From Salticus scenicus (taxonomy: Eukaryota > Arthropoda > Arachnida > Araneae > Salticidae), in the NCBI GenBank assembly GCA_963930645.1, contig OZ005648.1, positions 193,599,304-193,663,303 of the forward strand: a stretch of DNA of 64,000 bases, read 5' to 3'. The position numbers and the translations under genes were made by a program. Shown in pieces: positions 1 to 10,734 of this stretch (position 1 is its first letter; every line of letters begins with the position of its first letter). The notes beneath the pieces are model-generated. The model did no database searches and was not told the origin of the DNA. It was given only the letters and a program-made list of their open reading frames with translations.

Positions 1-1092
1 TACTAAATTGACGCAAATTCATTCCGGCATCTTTTAACACATTATGTGCTTCAACACTAAGTTCGAAAGCTCGCTCTACGGAATTTGCCCCATAAAAAAG
101 ATCATCGACATAAATCGAATTGTTTAGCATCTGGTAAATATCAGGGTTTTTCTCTATTATTTTCTTTATGTGATATTTTATGGTGCATGCTAAAATGAAA
201 GGACTGCAAGATACACCAAAGGGAACTCGTGTCATTCGATAGGGTTTCAAATTGAAATTTTGTCTATGTACAAAAAACGTAATGCATTTCTATCAGTGTC
301 TGAAATACCAATCTGGTGAAAAGCTTTTTCAATGTCTGCGGTAAATGCATATTTATACAATCTAAATCGTAAGATTAGGTCTAAAACAGAAGGATTTAAA
401 TTTGGACCTGGTACTAAACAATCGTTCAACGATATTTCATTATTACATTTTGAGGATGCATCGAACACAATACGGACCTTAGTTTTTATTGCATTTCTCC
501 TAACAACCGGAGAATGTGGCATATAATATGTTGTATTCCCATCAATAGTTTCTAAATTGCACGCCTCAATTATTTCATGATTTAACTGATCGTTTATTAT
601 GCTGTCATAATTCTCTTTGAGCCATTCGTCATTTTTTAATTTATTAATCAAAGACATTAGACGCTGTTTAGCATTTTGAAAATTATCGGCCAATTTTTCA
701 TGATGAGACTTCCATAACAAACAACCATACCTGCCATCACTGAATTTCAAATCATTCTCAAATTTCTCAATTATTAACTTATCATCATCTATATTTTCGT
801 TTTCTCCTAAACCCATATTATCTAAAGTCCAGAACTTTTTCAAACAGTCATTAATTGAATTTTCCTCTTTTTTCACGTTCCGAGAAGCACCTATTGTAAA
901 CATAGAGGCACTAGATTGGTTCTCCCCCAAAGATCCTACCAAGGACCAACCAAACATTGAGGAAACCGCAAACAAATTTTTACTAATTCTTTTCTTTTCT
1001 CCAGTCTGTACCTCCCAACATGTATCAGATCCTAATAATATTTTTATTTCAGAGGATTCCCCATTATCCGCTAATTTCAAATTTTCTAATTT
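1..1092 (-). pseudogene. BEL/Pao retrotransposon pol: end of protease region and reverse transcriptase (partial, frameshifted)
   Basis: Reverse transcriptase part of a BEL/Pao LTR retrotransposon, which would copy the element's RNA into DNA inside virus-like particles. It reads in the same frame as the upstream gag-protease frame, from which a single TAA (1093-1095) separates it. The first residues (LKLADNG) belong to the linker after the protease. RT motifs follow: PHSPVVRR, VRIVFDASSK, then motif A ADIEKAFHQI with its catalytic Asp. A frameshift near 262-283 ends this frame at 247. Homology resumes in another frame with RMTRVPFGVSCSPF and the catalytic YVDD box at 101-112, and runs off the window at base 1. 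The apparent Met at 1080 is a TTG codon, not a start. RNase H and integrase would lie outside the window. Family assignment is secure; the copy is inactive as sequenced unless the breaks are sequencing errors. Confidence 0.9.
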
Positions 1093-2397
1093 TTACAATT
1101 CCAAGATATTTTTAGAAGGTAATTTTATGACTGCTCCAGAAATAGTGTCTGTAACAAGCGCTTCAATTGTAATAAAATCATTTGGGCAATGAATACTTTT
1201 AAGAGTAACTTTAACAACATCATATTCTATTAACCTGCCCTCAGTATACCCAAAGGAATAAATACACAAACTTTCTTTCCTCAGACTTTTTAATTTTAGT
1301 TCTTTAGCTAAATCGGACTTTATAAATGATTTTTGAGAACCCCCGTCAATTAGAATTTTTATCAATTGACATTTATTATTATCTTTATCAGAAGCGAAAA
1401 CAGAACAAGTTTGTAAATATACAACTTTATCAATTTTAGAAACAGAATTCAGTGACACTGATGCGACTACATTTTGCTTAACCTCAGTAAGAGTTTCTGA
1501 TTCACGAACATTTGATTTACAAAATAACTTGTTATGGTTTAAACTATTACATAATTCACAAGGAGGGATTTTAACCTTACACCTAGATGACACGTGACCT
1601 TTTTTAAAGCATTTATAACAACGACCATGAGTTTTTAGTATAGATCTTTTATGTTCGTCTGTTTTCTCACATTTTACTAACTCATGCGTATTTTGATTAC
1701 AATAAAAACAATAAGGTTTATTCACGACAGTTAAAGCGGAAGCAGTAGGAACGCTCATCCCTTTCGAATAATTACTTTTATTTTGCTTAACAACATAATT
1801 TGTATCCCTTTTCTTAGAATTTATCATCAAATTAGAAGCCTCCCTACTCTCAACTTCCAATCTAATAAAATCAAGAAGTTCTGTTAGGTTGTATTGACCC
1901 CTAGAATTATGTTTTCTATTAAATTCTAAATTCATATCATCAGGTAATAATTTTAAAATAACTGGTCCTAAAAGACTCCCATACGATTCTGATACAATTC
2001 CTAAGGAATTTAAACTTCTTATATGTATTTCACAGGAATCATAAAGCGTTCGTAGCGCTTTGATATTACCCGAGTTTTTAACAGGTTCAAGATTCAAGAG
2101 CTTATTCATGTGAGAAGAAATTACTAAATCTGTACGACCGAATCGTTCTTTAATCAATTTAATAGATTCATCATAATTTTCATCGGAAAGCGAAAAACCA
2201 AAAATAGCACTTAAAGCAGGCCCTCCAAGTAAAGATTTAAGATATGTAAATTTTTCCACTTTCGTTAATTCAGTATTATTCCCAATAGCATTTTCGTATG
2301 AATTAAAGAACTCTAAAAATAAACTAGGATCTCCATAGTACCTTGCTATCGAAATTTTAGGCAATCGAATTTTGTTTTTATTTTTAACCGACTTCAA
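1093..2397 (-). pseudogene. BEL/Pao Gag (C-terminal part), zinc knuckles and aspartyl protease
   Basis: About 434 codons of Gag and protease. In order: a DUF1759-type capsid-like region (PKISIARYYGDPSLFLEFF near the start); three closely spaced Cys/His knuckles at about residues 230-295 (CFYCNQNTHELVKC, CYKCFKKGHVSSRC, CELCNSLNHNKLFC), which would bind RNA; then a DUF1758-type retropepsin with the active-site motif ILIDGGSQKSFI near residue 350, where the usual D-S/T-G is DGG. The frame ends at a TAA, but coding similarity continues in the same frame on the other side, so the stop is either a nonsense mutation or a programmed Gag/Pol boundary. The 5' end at 2397 is not a true start: the first codons are inserted repeat (AACCGACTTC) read through into gag. 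The real N-terminus lies at 6098-6468, beyond the nested insertion. Confidence 0.9.
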
Positions 2398-3001
2398 AAA
2401 AGAAGGAAGGTTCTCAATTCAAACCGTATGTTTTTTTTATGTTTGTTAGCTCATAACTTCTGAACGGATGCTCCGATTTTGATACTTTTTGTTTTGTTGA
2501 AAAAGTCTTGATCTGAAATAGGTCCCATTGTAATATCTTTATGATCTAAAGAAAATACAGGGTGCCCAAAAAAAAAATCAGTCCCAACTCTTTTAACTGC
2601 TAAACGGCTGCAGCTATAGTGATAAAAATGGTATGTAAGTATAGCAAAGTGGCCATGCAGTACAAGGTTAAACCGCTTGCAGCGCCACCTAGTGGAAAAT
2701 AGCGGAGTTAGTATTCCTATCTCGAAAACGGTTCTAAAGAAAAAGTGAATTACAAAGCTGAAGAGTATCACCGATTTAGTTCAAAAAGGTAGTTTGGACA
2801 TTCATGCTAGCGTTCCTATCTCGGAAACGGTTCAAGACAGGGGGAAAAAGTGAATTATAAAAATGTTCACAATTTGCTATTTTGTGCACACTTGAACGAC
2901 ATTGCATATGTTGCAGCGTAGCAGGTGACATTTATGCTATGTAAAATTCAAAGTATGGTTATTGTAAGCGGTCACATCGATTAACGCATAGGCGTTGTTT
3001 T
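2391..3001 (+). repeat. Dispersed repeat starting AACCGACTTCAAAAA, first copy
   Basis: Begins AACCGACTTCAAAAAAGAAG at the exact point where the BEL gag frame breaks, followed by a T-rich run and a region rich in TCTCGAAAACGGTTC-like words. A second, diverged copy of the beginning (AACCGACTTCATAAAGGAAG) starts near 3002, so two units of about 610 bp lie head to tail. This start resembles a repeat I know from many arthropod genomes, especially Lepidoptera (established knowledge, recalled, not searched). No coding capacity is seen. Confidence 0.6.
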
Positions 3002-3693
3002 AAACCGACTTCATAAAGGAAGAGGTTCTCAATATAAACCATGTTTCTCGATGTTGTTGAAATTTGTTAGCTTATAACTTCGTAAGAGATGATTTAATTT
3101 TAATACTTTTTTTGTTGTCGTAATGATCTTGGCCTGAAATAGGTTTTATTATGATTTCATTAAGATATAAACAAATTGCAGGATACTCACAAAAGTCTGT
3201 TCTTACTCTCGCTGCTGAACGCATGAAGCTACACTGGTAAAAGCAGTATGTAAGTATCGATGTTGAAACCTCTGTTCGTCAGCTGCAATGCGTATTTTGC
3301 TCTTTGTTTGAACTTTACGCTGCGCAATTTCCAGCGCAGCGGGTGACAGGTATTCACTGTAAAGTTCAATATATATGCCTAACAGAATTTTTGGTTACGA
3401 ATACAGCGTATCCGTTCTTTACATTTCTAAAAACTTTTTAATTTAACGTATGTTCGTTCAATAGATAATTTTTTGCTCATATCCGATAAAGGCAAGAAAA
3501 GTGACACAACTTAAAAATGCAGCATTTGCGAAAAATCAACTTAAAAATAACTTGACTAGAATAAAACTGGCACAACTGTCTCTCGAGTGGATAACTTACT
3601 AGATGGAGATGCAACTTTTTTGTTCACATTGGGTGCATTTCATGTATTTTTCAGTGACATAAACCATTTTTTGAGTAATGTCACTTTTCTTGG
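3002..3693 (+). repeat. Dispersed repeat starting AACCGACTTC, second copy
   Basis: A second, diverged unit of the preceding repeat: AACCGACTTC start, AGGTTCTCAAT shortly after, then TTAGCTTATAACTTC matching TTAGCTCATAACTTC of the first copy, and a similar CTGAAATAGGT word. Its far end is cut by the 3694-5005 element, so that element inserted later. The boundary is approximate. Confidence 0.5.
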
Positions 3694-5005
3694 AGGGGAA
3701 GCCGGGGTAATAAGAGACAAAAGGGGTAATAAGAGACAAAAAATATTAATAAAATCTATACTATTAATCTAAATAACTTGAAATAAATGTGTCGTATTAA
3801 TTTCGTTAAATGGACTCCTCTTGATTTTTTAGGTGATTTTTGAACTTAAATTTTTTGTTTAAAAAAAACATTTAATTTTTCATTAAATCCTTGTTCCTAA
3901 TAACCCCGCGTGGGGTAATAAGAGACCAGGCTTGTAACTGTCCATATATAGCAATGTAAAATCATGTGGGTAATAAAAGACACCTGGAAACAATTCTGAA
4001 TCAGCCAATAGTTTTTAATTTTTATTATGTACAACCCTTCAAAAAATATGTTTTCTCGAAAATTAACTGTCATAAATGTGTTTGTGAAATTTATTTCTTT
4101 TAATATTAAGCCTTAAATAATATAATATTGTACTTAATGATAGTTCTACATAATCAACATAACCTGGGGATTAACCAAAAACATCAATATAATTTTTAAA
4201 GTGGGCAGAAAATATTTTACGCATTTTTTAAAGTGTAGTCGAAAATAGCCAAAAAACCGTATCTTTGAAATGTATACAAGCGAACAAAATGTTATAAAAA
4301 AATTTCTAGTAATTATAAATGAATTTATTTATTATGTAATGAAGTATTAATGACTAAATACTAACTTATAGACATTCTAAAAATAAATTTACATAATCAT
4401 AAACCTTAAATATGGTCTAGCCTAATGAGTAAAACTGCTTTTTGATTTAAAGTGAAAAAAAAAAAAAGTTCTCTCGGTAAACTTAGACTAGGCCTAACAC
4501 TAGGTAAACTCCTCGTAAACTAGTCAGCAGAATTAACAGGAACTACAATGGGGGGGGGAGGGGCACAGGAATTAACAGTGGGGGTAATAAGAGACTCATG
4601 TCTCTTATTACCCCCACAAAAAATAAAAATGGGGTAATAAGAAACATGCCTAGAACATGTAAATGAAGAATGCTTTAAAGGTTTTAAAAAATTGTACATC
4701 AAAAGTCATAGTCTTTGTCAAAAGGTCACACATTAATAAATCCCAAACATCTAACTCGCAAAAAAAAATTACAAAAAATGTAGAAAATGTCACGAACTTT
4801 TAGGGTAAGTTCAAAGTGAAGGTTTTTTTCATCGTATAAAAAGAAATTCAAAATGTGATATAAACTTTTCAATAAGTGTATTGTAGTAAAGAATACGCAT
4901 GATACTTAATATTACATATTTTTAAAGTTGTCTACGTATATTTTTTGGAGGTTTTTTTGACTGCGTCTCTTATAACCCCTGTCTCTTATTACCCCGGCTT
5001 CCCCT
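3694..5005. mobile_element. Non-autonomous TIR element, 1.3 kb, with iterated GGGGTAATAAGAGAC ends
   Basis: The left end AGGGGAAGCCGGGGTAATAA (followed by GAGACA) is matched in reverse complement at the right end, TTACCCCGGCTTCCCCT, finishing at 5005. The 15-mer GGGGTAATAAGAGAC or close variants recurs inside each end and in the interior (about 3724, 3910, 3965, 4582, 4602 reverse, 4631 and 4980 reverse), a pattern expected of iterated transposase-binding sites. No transposase frame is visible and no clear target duplication flanks it. The superfamily is unknown to me. It sits inside the insertion that splits the BEL gag. Confidence 0.65.
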
Positions 5006-5084
5006 AGTTGTGATTTGTGAAATTTCCGTCGAACGTCTTCTGATGCTCTGCTATATGAATAAGTTTTCACTGAAAAGAGAAAAA

Positions 5085-5274
5085 TAAAATCTTTTTGTAA
5101 AAAAATAGAACCGACTCCAAAAAGGAACTACTATTCAAACAACTAAAAATGAAAGAAAAGTGGCAGAAAATGGAACTGTAAATTGCACCTAAAAGTATAA
5201 AATAATTTCCTTCGCCAAACAACCTATAACACTACAATTAATCATAACTTTTGAAGTCGGCGCAAAATTAAATA
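5085..5274 (+). repeat. Left arm of a 190 bp inverted repeat containing a piece of BEL gag
   Basis: Nearly identical, in reverse complement, to 5924-6113. The arm starts ATAAAATCTTTTTGTAA, which on the other arm is the end of the gag frame (residues DKIFL), then runs through AACCGACTCCAAAAAGGAAC to TTTTGAAGTCGGCGC. Within the arm the words ACCGACTCCAAAA and TTTTGAAGTCGG are themselves inverted, so about 155 bp of the arm looks like a short AACCGACT-ended element. A spacer of about 650 bp separates the arms. Confidence 0.8.
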
Positions 5275-5740
5275 AAAATTGATACCTTTATTCAATACAA
5301 AAATCAAATCCTATTCAAAATACACATCTCATATTGTTACCTGCAAAACGCAGCCGAAAACTACTTTGATTCAAGAAAACAAATAAGATTTCGTAAGCAG
5401 CAAAAGTTGGCGAAGATGTTGGAATCTGACGTCCTTGGTGAAAGAAAAATCGCAAAATTATCTGGCAAACATATTTACTTTCTTTGGGATATCATGATTA
5501 TTTTGATAAGGTATATCAAGAGAGTAATCAAGAATATGAAACAACACATCGTATAATATATATTATGAAAATATACATCTTGCGTGTATATTTTTGCCTT
5601 ACGTTTTGATCGCCAAATCCAAAAGCCATCAAGGATGATAGTTATCAAAGTTATACCAAATTTGCAAAGGAAACTCTAATTTCGTAGAAACATAAATACC
5701 GCATTGTGAAGAATGTTCACTGTTCTATGTAGGTGCTACT

Positions 5741-5815
5741 AATGTTTTATGTTTAATACAATGTTTTATGTTTTATACAATGTTTTATGTTTTATGTTTA
5801 ATACAATGGACCAAT
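5741..5815. repeat. Short tandem repeat ACAATGTTTTATGTTTTAT
   Basis: Three to four imperfect repeats of TGTTTTATGTTT(T)AATACAA in the spacer between the inverted-repeat arms. Simple-sequence repeat without coding potential. Confidence 0.7.
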
Positions 5816-5923
5816 TGTATACAGTGATAAAATAATAAAGGAAACATGAAAATGGATCACTCGAGACGACAGCATTTGTTGCTACCGACCTAAAAACAAA
5901 CCTTTAAAAACTAATTAAATTTT

Positions 5924-6113
5924 ATTTAATTTTGCGCCGACTTCAAAAGTTATGATTAATTGTAGTGTTATAGGTTGTTTGGCGAAGGAAATTATTTTAT
6001 ACTTTTAGGTGCAATTTACAGTTCCATTTTCTGCCACTTTTCTTTCATTTTTAGTTGTTTGAATAGTAGTTCCTTTTTGGAGTCGGTTCTATTTTTTTAC
6101 AAAAAGATTTTAT
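5924..6113 (-). repeat. Right arm of the 190 bp inverted repeat, joined to BEL gag
   Basis: Reverse complement of 5085-5274 with very few differences. On this side the arm merges directly into the BEL gag N-terminal frame (6098-6468), so the gag-derived bases at 6098-6113 are the original and those at 5085-5100 the copy. The high identity implies a recent inverted duplication or a fold-back assembly artefact. Confidence 0.8.
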
Positions 6114-6468
6114 CACCTTTAGTTTCGTCAGTGTGGTCACTTACAGACTTGTTATTTATAATTTCAAAACTGAATTTAAGTTTCTTTTGTGCTCTAAAAA
6201 TACATAAATTAATTTTTTCTTCATATTCTATTACCGAATCGCATTCTTTTTCAATTTCTGATTCATTACCTTTAAAACAATTTAATATTTTATCGTTAAT
6301 AGTTTTTAAATCAGATTGTTTAGAATTTAACAAAAAGAGATTTTCCTCAACTATATTTTTGTCAAAAGTTTCATTTTTTATTTCCGATTCCAAAACATTT
6401 ATTAATTTTGAAACAGACTGCCGCAAAGTTTTCCTCGCGGATTTAAATTTCACCAACTCGTCTGTCAT
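6098..6468 (-). pseudogene. BEL/Pao Gag N-terminal segment (severed)
   Basis: About 124 codons starting at the ATG at 6468 (MTDELVKFKSARKTLRQS). The frame is open to 6501, but the upstream residues are hydrophobic and look like leader sequence. The segment is rich in Lys, Glu and Asn with heptad-like spacing of Leu/Ile, as expected of the N-terminal coiled coil of BEL Gag. It breaks off at KGDKIFL, exactly where the inverted-repeat arm and the AACCGACT element begin. The rest of Gag continues at 2397 on the same strand. Assignment rests on order, strand and frame relative to the definite gag-protease segment; the segment itself has no diagnostic motif. Confidence 0.75.
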
Positions 6469-6921
6469 ATTCACAATAAAGAACAAAAATGAATGATACA
6501 AATATAAAATTAAAAAAAAAAAAGCTTGCCTTATTTTCTCAATTAATAAAAACGTGTTGAATATTTATAATATACTCACACTGCCAATAAGCTATTAAAT
6601 GTTGCTGTAGATGAATGCTTTTAAAGCACATATTTATTTTTAAAACCCAAATGATCTCATCTTGACATAATGATTTCATTCTTTATCACATCCAGAAAGC
6701 AATATTCATAAATACTTCAAGCATCTTGTCAAAAAATAAAAATGAAAATTTCGATGTCTACTACGACGAACTATAAACATCAACATCAGTCATCTAGCGT
6801 AAGTACTTTCGTTTTGAATTAAAATCCAAACGATAAATATAACATTCTAATAATCACAAGTTATCATATTCCAAATTCGAACATCTATTAAAATAAACAT
6901 TCATTTAATTACAGTTCGTGC

Positions 6922-6940
6922 CAGACGTTCTGGGCGCCAA
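6922..6940 (-). other. Probable primer-binding site of the BEL element
   Basis: On the - strand TTGGCGCCCAGAACGTCTGG follows directly after a CA-ending LTR terminus. TGGCGCC is the usual 5' part of tRNA-complementary primer sites in LTR elements. It lies about 450 bp upstream of the gag ATG, where a primer site should be. The priming tRNA cannot be named without a search. Confidence 0.5.
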
Positions 6941-6941
6941 G

Positions 6942-7365
6942 TGAAATAAAAAGAAGAAGAATAAGTAGATAAAAATACATGAACATTTTTATCATTCTAA
7001 ATAATAATTCAAGTTTCAGGATTCCAGTATTTTTTATTCAAGTTCGGAGCTTCACGATGCTCCATTATTCTAATCTTTTCGAACACTCAATAGCTGTTGC
7101 CATTCTACAAACATAAACATAGAAAAACATAGATGCTACAATATGTAGACAATCAATCTGAAAATTAATTATCGTCTGCAACAAATAGTTATAACATTCC
7201 TATCAGGAAAATTACTACATTCTCATGCTTTGCGACTAACATGTAAAAATTCCTTAAAATAAAAGAAGTATGGGAACTGAATTCCCATGCGTTCATATGC
7301 AAATTAAGCCTTGGCTGCTGCCAGAGCAGCCAAGGCTATCACTTAGCTGTATTGAGTGTACCAAG
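6942..7365 (-). mobile_element. Probable 5' LTR of the BEL/Pao element
   Basis: The inner boundary is set by the terminal CA at 6942-6943 next to the primer-binding site. On the - strand the segment ends with two AATAAAA polyadenylation-like signals and a pyrimidine-rich tail, as expected near an LTR 3' end. The outer boundary is approximate, near a TGTCTTGGTA at about 7360. A 12 bp stem hairpin (GCCTTGGCTGCT / AGCAGCCAAGGC, about 7310-7337) lies inside. The second LTR would be outside the window, so direct comparison is impossible here. Confidence 0.45.
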
Positions 7366-7859
7366 ACACTGTCTATAAATATTTTATAAATTTGATAACT
7401 TTGAGACCTACAATTACAATGATTTTCTTCTTAGAAATTATCTATATTATATTCTGGTTCTCATAATTATAAGAACACCCGTTTTTCTATATTAACTAAA
7501 CTCTTATTTAAACAAATATATTTTTTTATTAGCTTGAGTTTCATTAATAGACTATATTTAAAAAGTTTTTCCGTTTTTCTATCTTTAAAAACTTTAAATA
7601 TGGTCAAAAAGATGATTTTTCAGGTGTTCACAATTATAAAGACAGCTCGAATCTTAGTAATTTTTTTTCAGTTATTCTTTAATTTAATATTTTATGGGGT
7701 CTGTTTTTAGAGTGAAACAGTCAGACATTCTCTCTAGTATATGTATAAATTTTTTTTATTCAGTTTCAATACCATTTCATACAGCAGAGATGATATTCTG
7801 AATACATTTAAACTATTTGAAATTGCTTTCCGCTTGCATGAATTTTTCTAATATGATAA
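7366..7859. other. AT-rich intergenic DNA, nothing recognised
   Basis: No open frame with coding character, no tandem structure and no recognisable element end. Confidence 0.5.
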
Positions 7860-8600
7860 AATAAGGTTTTTTCAACTTTTAGGCCACGGGAAAGGCAATA
7901 ATACAGAAGTTTTTTCTTCAAACTATTTCATATTGCTCTAGAAGTAGAGCAATAATGTAAGTCTTGTTGAAAAAAGTATTATTTCCCCCCAAAGTCTAAC
8001 ACAAATCTGAGAATTCCACGTTTAAAATTTGCGGATATTCTCTTGATGTTCATAATAATAGAAAGAATTACTAAATTCATTCTGACTTCAAAAGAAACAG
8101 CTCCCCAGAGCACCATAGATCCTCCTTTAAAATGCCCGATTCATATCTGCCTTTAAAAAATCTGCTCTGTCTTTCGCTGTCTTCAGATCGTGCCAATAAC
8201 TGATAAAACCATTTGGTATATTAAGAATAAAATGTTTTTTCTCCGAAAATGCAACATTTTATCATTTCATATTGTCTTTATTCAACTTTAACACAGATGC
8301 TTATTGATTATTACAGGTTTTTTATTTATTTTAACATATTATTAAATATTTTAAACATGCACAAATGTGTACTCAATCTTTCGTTAAAAATTACGAGCAA
8401 ATTCAGCAGCTGTTATTTTGAGTAGAACAGTAAGAGGAATTATGAGTCTTCGATCTCTGTAAAACGACTCTGATTTTGCATCAGATCTCTCTCCTATCGA
8501 ACCAGCAATTCAACGTTTGATCATATTTCCTTCAACAATTTTAGATCTTCGAATTTCATTAGCAATTCGGCGGATTGAAATTATCCTTCCACTTAAAAAA
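7860..8600 (-). pseudogene. Decayed Tc3-like (Tc1/mariner) transposase
   Basis: Recognisable only as scattered translated blocks on the - strand. At 8521-8590 the residues SIRRIANEIRRSKIVEGN match the helix-turn-helix of Tc3-type transposases. At 8134-8198 YWHDLKT precedes the core; at 8091-8131, in a shifted frame, GGSMVLWGAVSF is the conserved block between the first two catalytic Asp. At about 7941-7970 FQQDLHYCSTSR corresponds to the FQQDN(A)xxH box with the second Asp, and a following LPFPWPKS fits the LPWPxxSPDLN region. Several stops and at least two frame changes separate the blocks, so the gene is dead. Terminal repeats were not found. Confidence 0.65.
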
Positions 8601-9148
8601 CACGGTTATCATTCTTCACTACATGAACGTTCCTTTTTTTTCGGAAGAATTATCAGTGATGTCTGTCCAACAAAAATTGAAGGCTTATATATGACTTAAT
8701 CTAGCGCAGTAGTTAACAGATTCGCATCTCAACTGTAATTTATCTGCTCGTAAGTTAAATAAAACGAAAAAATCTTGATTGTCCCTATATTTATGAACAT
8801 CTAAAAACGTGGAGAAAAAAATATTTTGCTTTATTTTTTATTAATTTTGTTTCATATTAAAAAAAATTATAGCAGTTTTGGTTTTTAAAATACTAGATAT
8901 ATTAAGTGCACTTAGTATAATCTTGTTTAAAAATATTTTTACATTAGTTATTTCAATACATAAAGTGTCCTTATAAATAGGAGAAGGAGTCTATGATTTT
9001 ACAATAACATTACAGAATTCCTTATATAAATGTGTTACTTAATAGCTTCTCCCTTTATGATCTTGACACCATGTTTTTATTCGTACATGCCACCTCCTCT
9101 TGTACCAATCCTTCTAGTCATGTGAATTTACATATCATCTTCTGTTAA
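8601..9148. other. AT-rich intergenic DNA
   Basis: No coding signal, repeat structure or element end recognised. Confidence 0.5.
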
Positions 9149-9159
9149 TTGCATTTGCA

Positions 9160-9405
9160 TGATTCGGACACACTAACACAAAGCATTATTTATTTACATA
9201 TTTTTTTATTTATACTAAGACATTTACATATAAATATTTCTTTATTCACGAAATATAAGGCAATTTACAAGATCATTAAACTTTCGGACACAATAACACA
9301 AACCATTTCTTACTTATTTATTTCATTTATTTATTTATTTATTTACATACGAAGACACTTATACATATTTTATACGTTATTTTCTAAGTATAAAGAAATT
9401 AGAAA
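9160..9405 (+). repeat. Two degenerate tandem units of about 125 bp
   Basis: TTCGGACACACTAACACAAA at about 9162 and TTCGGACACAATAACACAAA at about 9284 begin two similar units, each followed by an ATTT-rich stretch, a TTTACATA word and an AAATATAAGG/AAGTATAAAG word. The 87-codon open frame across them is a by-product of ATTT repeats. Confidence 0.6.
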
Positions 9406-9410
9406 ATCAT

Positions 9411-10734
9411 AAATAAAATCACGCTACAAAACAATGCTTTGTTAAGCGATGTTAATAAATGATTTGTTATATTTTTATCCAGTAAACGTATTTTGTTTTA
9501 TAAGATCGTATTAAAAGGAATATAATGAAAAAAAAGTTATAAAAATTTATACTTTTTCTCAAATGATGATGCGTAATTTGAATATATGTGAAAAACTAGT
9601 ATGTAGTGTCCAGTACAAAACTTTTTTCTATATACAGATTCACGCAGTACATATTATTAATTAAAATTATTATTTATCAAAGTTATTTTCCATCATAAAT
9701 GCAGACGATTTTCATCGCAGAAAAGTACAACGCTGAACGTCCAAATAAAACCAATTTTATGTTATACAGAAGACATAATAGAAAATGTGGTTTTTTCTAA
9801 GTCCATTTATTTATTTATTTTATTTATATTATGATTTATTTTTCAAATTATCATAGATTTTTTTTTCAACCATTCGTTTTTAAGGTATTCACGAGTTCTT
9901 TTGAAAGATACCAATATTGACAATTTTTCCATTGGTGCGATATCTCCCCCAAGAGGAGAACTTCTTCCCCTACGTATACGAAAAAAATATCTGATTGGCT
10001 ATTACTATCATAAACATGTGTATATTTAACTTCACAATGAAGAGTTAAATATAATTATAATTATGCATATTTATATTGATTTTTATCCTACACTGCCATA
10101 TTAAGAATAATCAAAAATTAGGAAACAGTTCAGTAAATAATCCTCAAAAATATTGAGCAGCAGTTCAGGTCAAATTCAACTAAATTCCAAGTTTGATTAA
10201 ATTTTGTTCATTGGTTCCTAAGATACAGCGTTCACAAAATTTTGAAACGCACACACTGACAGTATGTAAAAATATTCAAATCCTGTTCAAAAGATCTCAA
10301 AACGTGTAAATCCATCAAAATTCCGAAGAAAATGTTTCAGAGTCCAATAATTTTTTCATATATATGCAAAAGAAAAAATATATATATATTTATATATATA
10401 GGTATATATTAAAATTTCAGCTATAAAGAATTTACCTCTTCATCATGTTTCAATATATATAAAATTTCTGGTCGATATATTTTTATTGTATGAAATAAAA
10501 GAGGAAATCGTAAACGCTTGTTTTCTGAAATGTGCTAAAATAACGATCCATAAACATTTCCCGGAAAGTCATATTCTTCTTTACTTGGTCATTTTATTAT
10601 ATAGTAGCTACTGTAGAGAAATTTATTCCCATATGTATAAAGGATAAAATATTATATTTTAAATGTAATATTTTAAGTTATAAAAAATATAATTGTAGTT
10701 TTGGGTACCATTTTATCTCTAAAAATAAAAATTC
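9411..10734. other. AT-rich intergenic DNA with TA-rich tracts
   Basis: ATTT tracts near 9805-9845 and TATATA tracts near 10378-10405. GCTCAATTTCAGCT-like words near 10160-10440 faintly recall the adjacent 173 bp repeats. No gene seen. Confidence 0.45.

Noticed and set aside
332..526. 64-codon + strand frame
   Set aside because: Antisense of the BEL reverse transcriptase region.
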